From positions 930,001 through 994,000 of the forward strand of contig NZ_JAERSF010000001.1 in NCBI RefSeq assembly GCF_016735615.1: a stretch of DNA of 64,000 bases, given 5' to 3'. This document shows, piece after piece, positions 20,578 to 28,910 of this stretch; position 1 is the first letter of the stretch, and each line of letters begins with the position of its first letter. Source of the stretch: Flavobacterium tagetis (lineage in GTDB: Bacteria; Bacteroidota; Bacteroidia; Flavobacteriales; Flavobacteriaceae). Both the position numbers and the translations under genes were made by a program. Under the pieces are notes generated by a model, which saw nothing but the letters and a program-made list of their open reading frames with translations, was not told the DNA's origin and made no database searches.

Positions 20578-20750
20578 GGTTTTTAATTTTAGTACAATAT
20601 TTTTACCTAAATTTACAAGTCACTTTCTTTGACTAACAAGACTCTCTTTTAAGAAATTTTTAGCCTAATTTTATACTCGATTTTGAGGATTATTACTCAA
20701 AATGAAAGGCACCAAATTACTGGCACCTCTCAATTGTTATAACAATCTAA

Positions 20751-20939
20751 TTAACAAGCAGTTACAGTTGCTCCGCCACTGCAAACAGGTATTCCTGCTC
20801 CTCCGCCATACTCTCTACAAGAACTACAATTAGTTCCTATGCAACACTTAAACCCACTACCAGCCATAACATTTTTCATTTCTTTTCTGCTAAGTTTGCC
20901 TTCGATATTTGCAAGACTCATTTTTTCTAGTTTTTTCAT
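20751..20939 (-). CDS. Six-cysteine peptide precursor 5 (promoter-proximal)
   Basis: The 62-residue precursor has a leader ending SRKEMKNVMAG and a 35-residue core SGFK then CCIGTNCSSC, REYGGGAGIPV, C, SGGATVTA, C. It ends exactly on the last cysteine. It is the first precursor after the divergent control region shared with the XRE regulator, so it is probably read first or most strongly. Confidence 0.88.
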   Translation of the reverse strand: MKKLEKMSLANIEGKLSRKEMKNVMAGSGFKCCIGTNCSSCREYGGGAGIPVCSGGATVTAC

Positions 20940-21157
20940 GATTTTTTGTTTTAATGATTATTAATAAAAATTTCTGGCTTATCCAGAATTATCCTAAAAT
21001 CACTTTCTCAATTTACAACGCGCGTTTTGTTTATCTCAAAAATGATGAAAGAATATGTTCCAAATTTGTGATTAAAATTTAATTGCCCCAATCCTTTTTT
21101 CGTAATATTTTATGCACATTAAAACATAATCATTATTTTTAGTGCAAAAAAACTCAC
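20940..21157. promoter_or_regulatory. Divergent control region between precursor operon and XRE regulator
   Basis: This 218-bp non-coding gap separates precursor 5 (minus) from the regulator (plus). It must hold both promoters and probably the regulator's operator. It is AT-rich apart from one GC-richer patch (ACAACGCGCGTTTTG, around 21016-21030) that contains the self-complementary ACGCGCGT, a possible operator core. No clear TTG/TAnnTTTG pair was identified. Confidence 0.45.
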
Positions 21158-21526
21158 ATGATAAAACAAAAATTAACAAATAAACGCACAGAAAGAAATT
21201 TTTCACAAGAAAAAATGGCGGAACTACTGGGGATATCTCAATCGCAATATAATCGCAGAGAAAATGGAGTTACTAAAATATCAAAAAACGAATGGGACAA
21301 AATGGCAAAAATCCTAAATACTACTCTTGAAAGTATTTATGAACCAGAAGACGGTATATATATAATAGACAATAAAAGTTCAGGCGATAACATTTCACAT
21401 GCTCAAAATAATTTTCATCAATTACCAAATCATATATTAGAAACAATGAGAAAATATATTGAAAAATTGGAAGACGAAAACCAAGTTCTAAAAGACGAAA
21501 TTAAAGTGTTAAAAAATAATTGTTAA
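21158..21526 (+). CDS. XRE-family helix-turn-helix regulator with C-terminal coiled coil
   Basis: The 122-residue protein has an HTH_3/XRE domain at about 1-62 (RTERNFSQEKMAELLGISQSQYNRRENG). A short linker and a C-terminal helix with heptad character (MRKYIEKLEDENQVLKDEIKVLKNN) likely mediate dimerisation. It is transcribed divergently from the precursor genes, the usual place for a local controller. Bacteroidota encode many such small XRE regulators, so a role limited to this locus is inference. Both orientation and position at the island edge support it. Confidence 0.82.
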   Translation: MIKQKLTNKRTERNFSQEKMAELLGISQSQYNRRENGVTKISKNEWDKMAKILNTTLESIYEPEDGIYIIDNKSSGDNISHAQNNFHQLPNHILETMRKYIEKLEDENQVLKDEIKVLKNNC

Positions 21527-21611
21527 ATTAATATCGCATTTGATATAAGGGCTGTGATCATTTTTTAGTTTTGTTACTAAAATAAATTTTAACTAAAATT
21601 ATTTCAAAAAA

Positions 21612-21655
21612 GAAAAGTCTTTAAGATTCTTACTCTTAAAGACTTTTCTTTTTAT
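21612..21655. terminator. Bidirectional terminator between the XRE gene and mfd
   Basis: The 15-bp perfect stem GAAAAGTCTTTAAGA / TCTTAAAGACTTTTC has T-runs on both sides. It serves the plus-strand regulator and the minus-strand mfd gene, and marks the right edge of the peptide island. Confidence 0.88.
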
Positions 21656-21672
21656 TTTCACAATGATTAAGT

Positions 21673-24600
21673 TTACTCCTCAAACAATTCCATCAATTCC
21701 AACGCTCGTTTTATCGACTTCACATTTTCAAAAGTCAATAACAAACGTAATCCATTAACGGTTTGTTTTTCTTTCATTTTGCAAAGATTGCTATGATTCT
21801 GAACAAAATTCAAGACATTTCTAAACTTCACCGATTGGTAATAATCAGATTGTTGATCGGATACGAAATAACCAATCATTTTTCCTTGCTTCAAGACTAA
21901 TTTCTCAATTCCGACTTTCGTTGCAATCCATTTTATTCTGATGCTGTTTAATAAAGAAACAGCTTGTTTTGGCAACGGTCCGAAACGGTCAATCAATTTC
22001 TTTTCGAATTCCTGTAAACCTGCTTCGTCTTTTATTGCTCCCAATTCGTTGTATAAAACCAAACGTTCAGAAACGTTATTGATATATTCATCTGGAAATA
22101 ATAATTCAAAATCGGCATCGATTTGAATGTCTTTTACGTATTCTTTTGTATCGATATCATTTTCTTCAGGATACAAATCTTTGAATTCATTTTCCTTCAA
22201 TTCTTCAATCGCTTCATTCATGATTTTTTGGTACGTATCAAAACCAATTTCATTAATGAAACCGCTTTGTTCTCCACCTAATAAATCTCCTGCTCCACGA
22301 ATTTCAAGATCTTTCATTGCAATATTGAAACCACTTCCCAATTCGCTGAATTGTTCCAACGCCTGAATACGTTTTCTAGCATCTTCAGTCATAGAAGAAT
22401 ACGGCGGACAAATGAAATAACAGAATGCTTTTTTGTTGCTTCGCCCTACTCGACCTCGCATTTGATGCAAATCTGATAATCCGAAATTATTGGCGTTGTT
22501 GATGAAAATCGTGTTGGCATTTGGAACGTCCAATCCGCTTTCGATGATTGTGGTTGCCACCAAAACATCAAAATCTCCGTTCATGAAACCTAACATCAAT
22601 TCTTCAAGTTTTGCTCCGTCCATTTGTCCGTGACCGATTCCGACTCTTGCATTTGGAACCAAACGCTGAATCATTCCTGCCACTTCTTTTATATTTTCGA
22701 TTCGGTTATTGATAAAGAAAACTTGTCCGTTTCTTTGAATTTCATACGAAATCGCATCACGAATGATTTCTTCATTAAAACCAACAACATTTGTTTCAAT
22801 AGGATAACGGTTTGGCGGAGGCGTTGTAATTACAGATAAATCTCGAGCCGCCATTAATGAAAACTGTAAAGTTCTCGGAATTGGCGTTGCAGTTAATGTC
22901 AGCGTATCAACATTCGCCGCAATGGTTTTCAGTTTATCTTTTACGTTAACTCCAAATTTTTGTTCCTCATCAACAATCAATAAACCTAAGTCTTTAAAAA
23001 CCACATTTTTGTTTACTAATTGATGTGTTCCAATAACGATATCCAGCTTTCCTTCGGCTAAATCTTTTAAAGTCTGCGTTTTTTGTTTTGCCGTTCTAAA
23101 TCGGTTTAAATAACCAATTGTAACCGGCATATCTTTCAATCGTTCAGAAAAAGTTCTATAATGCTGATAAGCCAAAATCGTAGTCGGAACCAAAACAGCA
23201 ACTTGTTTACTATTATCAACCGCTTTAAAAGCAGCACGAATTGCAACCTCTGTTTTTCCGAAACCTACGTCACCACAAACCAAACGATCCATTGGGCGAT
23301 CGCTTTCCATATCGGCTTTCACTTCTGCCGTCGATTTCATTTGGTCTGGCGTATCTTCGTAAATAAACGAACTTTCCAATTCGTTCTGAAGATAACTGTC
23401 GGGCGCAAACTGAAACCCTTTTTCTAAACGACGTTTTGCATAAAGCTGAATCAAGTTGAATGCAATATGTTTTACGCGCGCTTTGGTTTTTTGCTTTAAA
23501 ACCTTCCAAGCGTTCGAACCTAATTTATAGATTTTAGGAGGCGTTCCGTCTTTTCCGTTGTATTTTGAGATTTTATGAAGCGAGTGAATGCTCACATACA
23601 CAATATCATTATCGGCATAAACCAATTTTATGGCTTCCTGGGTTTTACCTTCTACTTGAATTTTCTGTAATCCGCCAAACTTCCCAATTCCGTGATCGAT
23701 ATGCGTTACGTAATCGCCAACAGAAAGAGCAGTCAGTTCTTTTAAAGTAATATTCTGCTTTTTCGAATATCCATTTTTAATGCTGAATTTATGATAACGC
23801 TCAAAAATCTGGTGATCTGTGTAAGCCGTTATCTGATTTTCTTCATCAATAAAACCTTGATATAAAGGCAGTACAATTGTATGATAATGTTTCCTGATAT
23901 TTTCAGAATTCGCTTCGTCTAAGCTTTCAAAAATATCATGAAAACGTTTTGCCTGCGTTTCATTCGAACAAAACAGATAATTGACATATCCGTTAAAATG
24001 ATTTTCGCTTAAATTATTCAGCAATAAATCAAATTGTTTATTGAAGGATGGCTGAGGCTGAATATGAAATTCGAATTTCTTGGTTGTTTTATAAACTGGT
24101 CTTGAAGCCAATTCTACAACTGAAAAATCTAAAGATCTTTTTATAAATGAAGCCTGATTTAAGAACAATTGCTCCGGCGTAGCATGTTTTATTTCTTTCG
24201 AAAGTTTCTCAAAAGCTTCTTCTGCCCTTGCAAATTGTTTATCTAATTGGCTAAAAAGTCCTTCAGTGTTTTGAATGAAAAGAACTGTTTTCTCCGCAAT
24301 ATAATCTAAGAAACTCTCACGGTTTTCTTGAAAAAGTTTATTCTCAACATTCGGGATAATCGTGATTTTTTTATGTGTTTCTACCGATAATTGCGTTTCA
24401 ACATCAAAAGTTCTGATGCTATCTACTTCATTTCCAAAAAATTCAATTCGGTAAGGATGATCATTTGAAAATGAGAATACATCGACAATTCCTCCACGAA
24501 CCGAAAATTCTCCAGGTTCTGTAATAAAATCTACTCTTTTAAACTCATATTCAAATAAAACCTCGTTAATAAAATCGATAGAAATTTTATCGTTTAACGC

Positions 24601-25038
24601 TACTTTTAAAGTGTTTTTATCGAGTTCTCTTCTTGTTACTACTTTTTCAAAAAGTGCTTCTGGATAGGTAACAATTACGGCTGGTTTTTTTCTTGAATTA
24701 ATTCTGTTTAAAACCTCAGCACGAAGCAAAACATTGGCGTTGTCTGTTTCATCAATCTGGTACGGACGACGAAATGAAGCAGGGTAAAACAATACATCTT
24801 GTTCTCCAATCATCTGTTCCAGATCGTTTAGGTAATATGCCGCTTCTTCCTTATTGTCTAAAACAATCAGAAAAGGCAGTTCGGTTTTCCTGAAAACAGA
24901 ACGTATTATAAAAGAAACAGCAGATCCCAACAATCCGCTGATGTTCATTTTTACCTGATTTCCTTCCAGTAAACTTTTAGCAATCTGCTCTGCTTTTGGC
25001 AGATTATCGTAGGTTGTATATAAGGCGTTTTTACTCAA
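21673..25038 (-). CDS. mfd: Transcription-repair coupling factor Mfd
   Basis: The 1121-residue protein has the full Mfd layout: a UvrB-homology N-terminus, an RNA polymerase-interacting domain (ELTALSVGDYVTHIDHGIGKF), then the helicase motor with Walker A GDVGFGKTE (about residue 590), the DEEQ box (VDEEQKFGV), TATPIPRT and QMRGRVGRS, and a C-terminal TRCF domain (FEKKLIDRFGPLP). It removes stalled RNA polymerase and recruits UvrA. The start is a TTG (25036-25038) overlapping the end of the upstream lipoprotein gene by 8 bp, which implies translational coupling. The next in-frame ATG would remove 30 conserved-looking residues. Confidence 0.97.
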   Translation of the reverse strand: MSKNALYTTYDNLPKAEQIAKSLLEGNQVKMNISGLLGSAVSFIIRSVFRKTELPFLIVLDNKEEAAYYLNDLEQMIGEQDVLFYPASFRRPYQIDETDNANVLLRAEVLNRINSRKKPAVIVTYPEALFEKVVTRRELDKNTLKVALNDKISIDFINEVLFEYEFKRVDFITEPGEFSVRGGIVDVFSFSNDHPYRIEFFGNEVDSIRTFDVETQLSVETHKKITIIPNVENKLFQENRESFLDYIAEKTVLFIQNTEGLFSQLDKQFARAEEAFEKLSKEIKHATPEQLFLNQASFIKRSLDFSVVELASRPVYKTTKKFEFHIQPQPSFNKQFDLLLNNLSENHFNGYVNYLFCSNETQAKRFHDIFESLDEANSENIRKHYHTIVLPLYQGFIDEENQITAYTDHQIFERYHKFSIKNGYSKKQNITLKELTALSVGDYVTHIDHGIGKFGGLQKIQVEGKTQEAIKLVYADNDIVYVSIHSLHKISKYNGKDGTPPKIYKLGSNAWKVLKQKTKARVKHIAFNLIQLYAKRRLEKGFQFAPDSYLQNELESSFIYEDTPDQMKSTAEVKADMESDRPMDRLVCGDVGFGKTEVAIRAAFKAVDNSKQVAVLVPTTILAYQHYRTFSERLKDMPVTIGYLNRFRTAKQKTQTLKDLAEGKLDIVIGTHQLVNKNVVFKDLGLLIVDEEQKFGVNVKDKLKTIAANVDTLTLTATPIPRTLQFSLMAARDLSVITTPPPNRYPIETNVVGFNEEIIRDAISYEIQRNGQVFFINNRIENIKEVAGMIQRLVPNARVGIGHGQMDGAKLEELMLGFMNGDFDVLVATTIIESGLDVPNANTIFINNANNFGLSDLHQMRGRVGRSNKKAFCYFICPPYSSMTEDARKRIQALEQFSELGSGFNIAMKDLEIRGAGDLLGGEQSGFINEIGFDTYQKIMNEAIEELKENEFKDLYPEENDIDTKEYVKDIQIDADFELLFPDEYINNVSERLVLYNELGAIKDEAGLQEFEKKLIDRFGPLPKQAVSLLNSIRIKWIATKVGIEKLVLKQGKMIGYFVSDQQSDYYQSVKFRNVLNFVQNHSNLCKMKEKQTVNGLRLLLTFENVKSIKRALELMELFEE

Positions 25039-25639
25039 CTTTTGGTATATTTTTATCTAAAGGCGGTGCCGAACTCGGAATCGCGCGTGTTGTGTCTAAC
25101 ATTCTAAGGAAATCTTCTTCTCCTTGTTCTTTAGGTATTTTGGCTTTTTCGACAATTTTATCCATTTGTCTTTCCAAAGAAATTAGTTCTTTATTGATTT
25201 CCTGAATTAAAAAAACTACTTTATCATCTGGAATTTTACTTAAATGAATAAATAAATCCAGCATTTTAATTTTTGTTATTAAAATAGAAATACGGCTTTT
25301 AATCTGAGGCTGGTTAAATTGTGCCGGAATATTATTGTTTAAAGCCATTGCTTTCTTAGAAATAGCAGCCGATTTTTTCTGAAAAGCTCCAATTGTTTTT
25401 CTTGGTTTTTCTCCAATCTCTTTCATAAATTCACGCCATTCTGTCCACGAATTTAATTGTGATTCAGAAATTTCGTTAATTGGCTCATCTAGAAAAGTCC
25501 AACCTTTATTTATATTATTAAAAATAGCTTCTTTCTTTTTTGCTTCTTTTGCATTTTCTGCAAGGCGTTTTTCATTTTCATTTTGGCAAGAAAACAATAC
25601 AGTTGTCAAAAGCAGAAAAAGAGATATTTTGTATTTCAT
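25031..25639 (-). CDS. Small lipoprotein upstream of mfd, function unknown
   Basis: This 202-residue lipoprotein has lipobox LFSC (Cys18), followed by a charged segment (NENEKRLAENAKEAKKKEAIF). The rest is strongly alpha-helical: WTEWREFMKEIGEKP, long amphipathic stretches and a coiled-coil-like ELISLERQMDKIVEKAK. No cysteine or catalytic motif is visible after Cys18. It is the first gene of a two-gene unit with mfd, with stop and start overlapping. I do not recognise its family. Confidence 0.75.
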   Translation of the reverse strand: MKYKISLFLLLTTVLFSCQNENEKRLAENAKEAKKKEAIFNNINKGWTFLDEPINEISESQLNSWTEWREFMKEIGEKPRKTIGAFQKKSAAISKKAMALNNNIPAQFNQPQIKSRISILITKIKMLDLFIHLSKIPDDKVVFLIQEINKELISLERQMDKIVEKAKIPKEQGEEDFLRMLDTTRAIPSSAPPLDKNIPKVE

Positions 25640-25951
25640 TTATTAATAATGTTAGGCTGCAAAGTTACGAAGTAAATTTACAAATATGAATTCTGTTTTT
25701 TGCTAAAGATTCTATAAATCAAGGTTATCTTTTTCTTAGGCGATGAAGCCAAATAAGACGTTTTTTTTCGTTTCAATTCTATTAAAAAAGCTCTTTAAAA
25801 CAAAAAATAAAAAGACACAAAGACACACCTCCTGTAAAAGCGAATAATCCAACAAAAAAACTTTTTAATTATTGAATTAATAATTTATAATTCTAGAAAG
25901 TAGATGTAATTGCGAAAACGTTATATTTGTGTCTCTAAAATTCTCGGAAAA
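25640..25951. other. Divergent promoter region between mfd lipoprotein and tdh
   Basis: The 312-bp non-coding gap holds AT-rich runs. A good Bacteroidota -7 element TATATTTG lies at 25922-25929, 22 bp before the tdh ATG. No clear -33 TTG lies at the expected distance, so the call rests on the -7 box alone. Confidence 0.45.
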
Positions 25952-26890
25952 ATGAATCCAAAAATATTGATCATTGGCGCTTGCGGTCAGATTGGAACAG
26001 AGCTGACTCAAAAGTTGCGCAAAATATACGGAACAGAAAATGTAATTGCTTCTGATATCCGAAAATTAAATACTGATGTTGTAAATTCAGGCCCTTTTGA
26101 AGTGGTCAATGCTTTAGATTTTAATCAGATCGAACATTTGGTTGAAGTGCATAAAATTACAGATGTCTATTTGATGGCTGCACTTTTATCGGCAACTGCC
26201 GAAAAAAATCCCGCATTTGCTTGGGATTTGAATATGAATTCGCTTTTTCATGTTTTAAATTTAGCGAAAGCAAAAAAGATTCAGAAAATTTTCTGGCCTT
26301 CAAGTATTGCGGTTTTCGGACCAACAACTCCAAAAGAAAACACTCCGCAATATACTGTAATGGAACCTTCTACAGTTTACGGAATCAGTAAACAAGCCGG
26401 CGAAAGATGGTGCGAATATTATCATAATATTTATGGCGTTGATGTTCGCAGTATTCGTTATCCAGGTTTAATTAGCTGGTCTACTCCTCCAGGCGGTGGA
26501 ACTACAGATTATGCTGTTGATATTTTCTACAAGGCTATTGCTGATAAAAAATACGAATGCTTTTTATCATCTGAAACCAAAATGCCGATGATGTATATGG
26601 ATGATGCCATTGATGCAACAATCAATATCATGAAAGCACCGGCTGAAGAAATCAAAATTCATTCTTCATACAATTTGGCTGCAATGAGTTTTACTCCAAC
26701 AGAAATTGCTGCAGAAATCAAAAAACATATTCCTGAATTTGAGATTACTTATAATCCAGATTTCCGTCAGAAAATTGCTGACAGTTGGCCAGCAAGTATT
26801 GACGATTCTTCTGCAAGAGAAGATTGGGGATGGAATCATAAATTTGATTTGGAAACTATGACAAAAGATATGATTGAACATTTGAGTTAA
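25952..26890 (+). CDS. tdh: SDR-type L-threonine 3-dehydrogenase
   Basis: From the ATG at 25952 the protein is 312 residues. A longer open frame from a TTG at 25910 adds residues before the Rossmann strand and covers the promoter. It has the extended-SDR NAD site G9-x-x-G12-x-x-G15 (IIGACGQIG), Ser118 in WPSSIAVFGP, and the catalytic Tyr143-x3-Lys147 (STVYGISKQAG). The WPSSIAVFG and RYPGLISWSTPPGGGTTDYAV motifs are those of the epimerase-like threonine dehydrogenases, as characterised in Flavobacterium frigidimaris. It oxidises L-threonine to 2-amino-3-oxobutyrate with NAD+. It is a single-gene unit followed by a strong terminator. The plausible alternative is another UDP-sugar epimerase-like SDR, less likely given the motifs. 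Confidence 0.88.
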   Translation: MNPKILIIGACGQIGTELTQKLRKIYGTENVIASDIRKLNTDVVNSGPFEVVNALDFNQIEHLVEVHKITDVYLMAALLSATAEKNPAFAWDLNMNSLFHVLNLAKAKKIQKIFWPSSIAVFGPTTPKENTPQYTVMEPSTVYGISKQAGERWCEYYHNIYGVDVRSIRYPGLISWSTPPGGGTTDYAVDIFYKAIADKKYECFLSSETKMPMMYMDDAIDATINIMKAPAEEIKIHSSYNLAAMSFTPTEIAAEIKKHIPEFEITYNPDFRQKIADSWPASIDDSSAREDWGWNHKFDLETMTKDMIEHLS

Positions 26891-26912
26891 ATTTTCAATT
26901 ATCATAAAAAAC

Positions 26913-26948
26913 AAAAATCCCGTTTAGAAATTCTAAACGGGATTTTTT
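26913..26948. terminator. Bidirectional terminator between tdh and the M1 peptidase gene
   Basis: The 17-bp stem AAAAATCCCGTTTAGAA / TTCTAAACGGGATTTTT has a one-base loop and T-runs in both directions. It lies between convergent genes. Confidence 0.9.
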
Positions 26949-26965
26949 ATATTCAATTTTGAAGA

Positions 26966-28846
26966 TTATTTCACTTCAAAAACATTGTTTGTCTGCTTAA
27001 CATCAGCCATTAATCCGCTTGGGTCGATAGTAATTTTTTTGATTGACGACTTATTTTTGTCAATTGTAAAACTATAGTTTTGCTGTGCCCAAGCCCAATC
27101 TTCTAGAACTGTTCTTTTCTCGTTAGGGTTTGGATTTGGTTTAATAAAATTCATCATTCTTAACGGAATGTAGAATGTTTCAGAAGTTCCGTCAGTATAA
27201 TCCACTTTTAAATCGATTGGCATTGGCATTCTTCCAATTCTTTCTAAAGAAACCGTTGTTTTTCCTGCATTATCTGCTACATCTTTAATTCCGTAATCGA
27301 TCGTATTTGTAGTTTGTGTCCAGTCAATTAAATACCAGTCTAACTCCGCTCCAGAAACTCTTTCAGCTGTTCTTTTAATGTCGTTTGGAGTTGGGTGTTT
27401 GAATTTGAAATCGTTGAAATATCTTTTTAAAGTTGCATCAACATTCTCTTTTCCAATTACATATTCTAATTGAGAAAGGAAAAGACTTCCTTTAACATAA
27501 GAAGAAATACTGTAAGGACGGTTTTCATCATAACGATCTCCATGAGTTGTCTGCGGCTGTTCTTTACCAGAATTTACTAAACTGTAATAAGCTTTATAAT
27601 TTCCTACAAAAGGATTTACCTCTTTTTTGTCTCCTTTTAATTCATTCAAAGCACTGTCTTCGATATACGTTGTAAAACCTTCGTCCATCCAAGGGTGTTT
27701 TGATTCGTTTGAAGCCAAAATGTGTTGAAACCAAGAGTGCCCTAATTCGTGCGTTGCTGTTCCAAGAATTCCTTCTAGAGTGCCGTTACCTAACATTAGA
27801 GTACACATTGCATACTCCATTCCACCATCTCCACCTTGAATAAATGAATATTGTTTGTATGGATAAGCTCCAACTCTTTGGTTGTAATATTCCATTACTT
27901 TAACCATTAGAGGTTCTAACTGTTTCCAGTTTGCAGTTGTTTTTTCATTGTTTTTGTAAAAGAAATGCAAATCGACATCGTTTGGTCCTTTAACAATATC
28001 ATGCGTATATTCTTTATCAGCAGCCCATGTAAAATCGTGAACATTTGGCGCAATAAAATGCCATGTAAGTGTTTTAGCTTTTTTAGGATATGTAACTGTC
28101 ACACCAGCATCTTGATAACCATGTCCAATAGAATTTTTGTCTTGCAAATATCCAGAACCGCCAATTGTGTAATCTTTATCGATTGTAATTTTCACATCAA
28201 AATTACCCCAAACACCGTGAAATTCTCTTGCGATGTAAGGATCTGCGTGCCATCCTTCAAAATCAAATTCAGCTAATTTTGGATACCATTGCGACATAGA
28301 AAGTTCTACCCCTTCAGAATTGTTTCTTCCAGAACGACGAATTTGTACCGGCACTTGTCCGTCAAAATCTAAAGTAAAAGTTGTTTTAGAATTTGGAAGA
28401 ATTGGTTTAGCTAAAGTCACTTCTAAAATTGTTCCTGAAACTCTAGTTTGAGCTACAGCACCATCTTGTTTGAAGTTTGTAATTTTTAAATAACCAATTT
28501 CATTTGGTTTTAAAGTTTCAATACGGCTTTGTTTTACTTCTTTTCCGTCAGCTTGTTTTACTTTGTTTACCATTCTTCCGTCTGGATCTTTAATAAAATG
28601 AAGACGCGCATCCATTTCGCTTCCTGGCTGAAATGCGTTTGGAAACAAATGATAGAATACTTTTTTAAGAGTATCAGAAGAATTATTGGTATAAACCAAT
28701 TCTTGTTTTCCTTTGTACTGATAGTTTTTTACGTCCATTGAAACCTCCATTTTATAGTCAGCGTGCTGCTGCCAATATGGGGCGCTTTGTGCAAAAGCCG
28801 AGTTAAAACCTAAGCTTAGGAAAGAAAGTAAAATAATTTTTCGCAT
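26966..28846 (-). CDS. M1-family zinc metallopeptidase (aminopeptidase-like), secreted
   Basis: From the ATG at 28846 the protein is 626 residues with a signal peptide ending SAFAQ; the frame extends upstream to 28888 but lacks a better signal. An N-terminal beta-sandwich is followed by the gluzincin core: GGMEYA (substrate-binding GxMEN-like), HELGHSW with the zinc-binding and catalytic HExxH, and DEGFTTYIED carrying the third zinc ligand Glu. These features define M1 peptidases; the GGMEY variant is typical of the Bacteroidota branch. It probably degrades peptides in the periplasm or outside. It lies 64 bp downstream of the S8 protease in the same direction, so the two form a proteolytic operon. 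Confidence 0.9.
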   Translation of the reverse strand: MRKIILLSFLSLGFNSAFAQSAPYWQQHADYKMEVSMDVKNYQYKGKQELVYTNNSSDTLKKVFYHLFPNAFQPGSEMDARLHFIKDPDGRMVNKVKQADGKEVKQSRIETLKPNEIGYLKITNFKQDGAVAQTRVSGTILEVTLAKPILPNSKTTFTLDFDGQVPVQIRRSGRNNSEGVELSMSQWYPKLAEFDFEGWHADPYIAREFHGVWGNFDVKITIDKDYTIGGSGYLQDKNSIGHGYQDAGVTVTYPKKAKTLTWHFIAPNVHDFTWAADKEYTHDIVKGPNDVDLHFFYKNNEKTTANWKQLEPLMVKVMEYYNQRVGAYPYKQYSFIQGGDGGMEYAMCTLMLGNGTLEGILGTATHELGHSWFQHILASNESKHPWMDEGFTTYIEDSALNELKGDKKEVNPFVGNYKAYYSLVNSGKEQPQTTHGDRYDENRPYSISSYVKGSLFLSQLEYVIGKENVDATLKRYFNDFKFKHPTPNDIKRTAERVSGAELDWYLIDWTQTTNTIDYGIKDVADNAGKTTVSLERIGRMPMPIDLKVDYTDGTSETFYIPLRMMNFIKPNPNPNEKRTVLEDWAWAQQNYSFTIDKNKSSIKKITIDPSGLMADVKQTNNVFEVK

Positions 28847-28910
28847 GTTTATATGTAATAGAAAATGGAAGAGCGTTAGCCCTTCCATTGGATTAATAGT
28901 GTATAATCGT

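Noticed and set aside
10905..21526. Lantibiotic-type or radical-SAM RiPP cluster
   Set aside because: No LanB/LanC/LanM, YcaO or radical SAM (CxxxCxxC) protein is present; the modification genes seen are redox and glycosyltransferase-like only.
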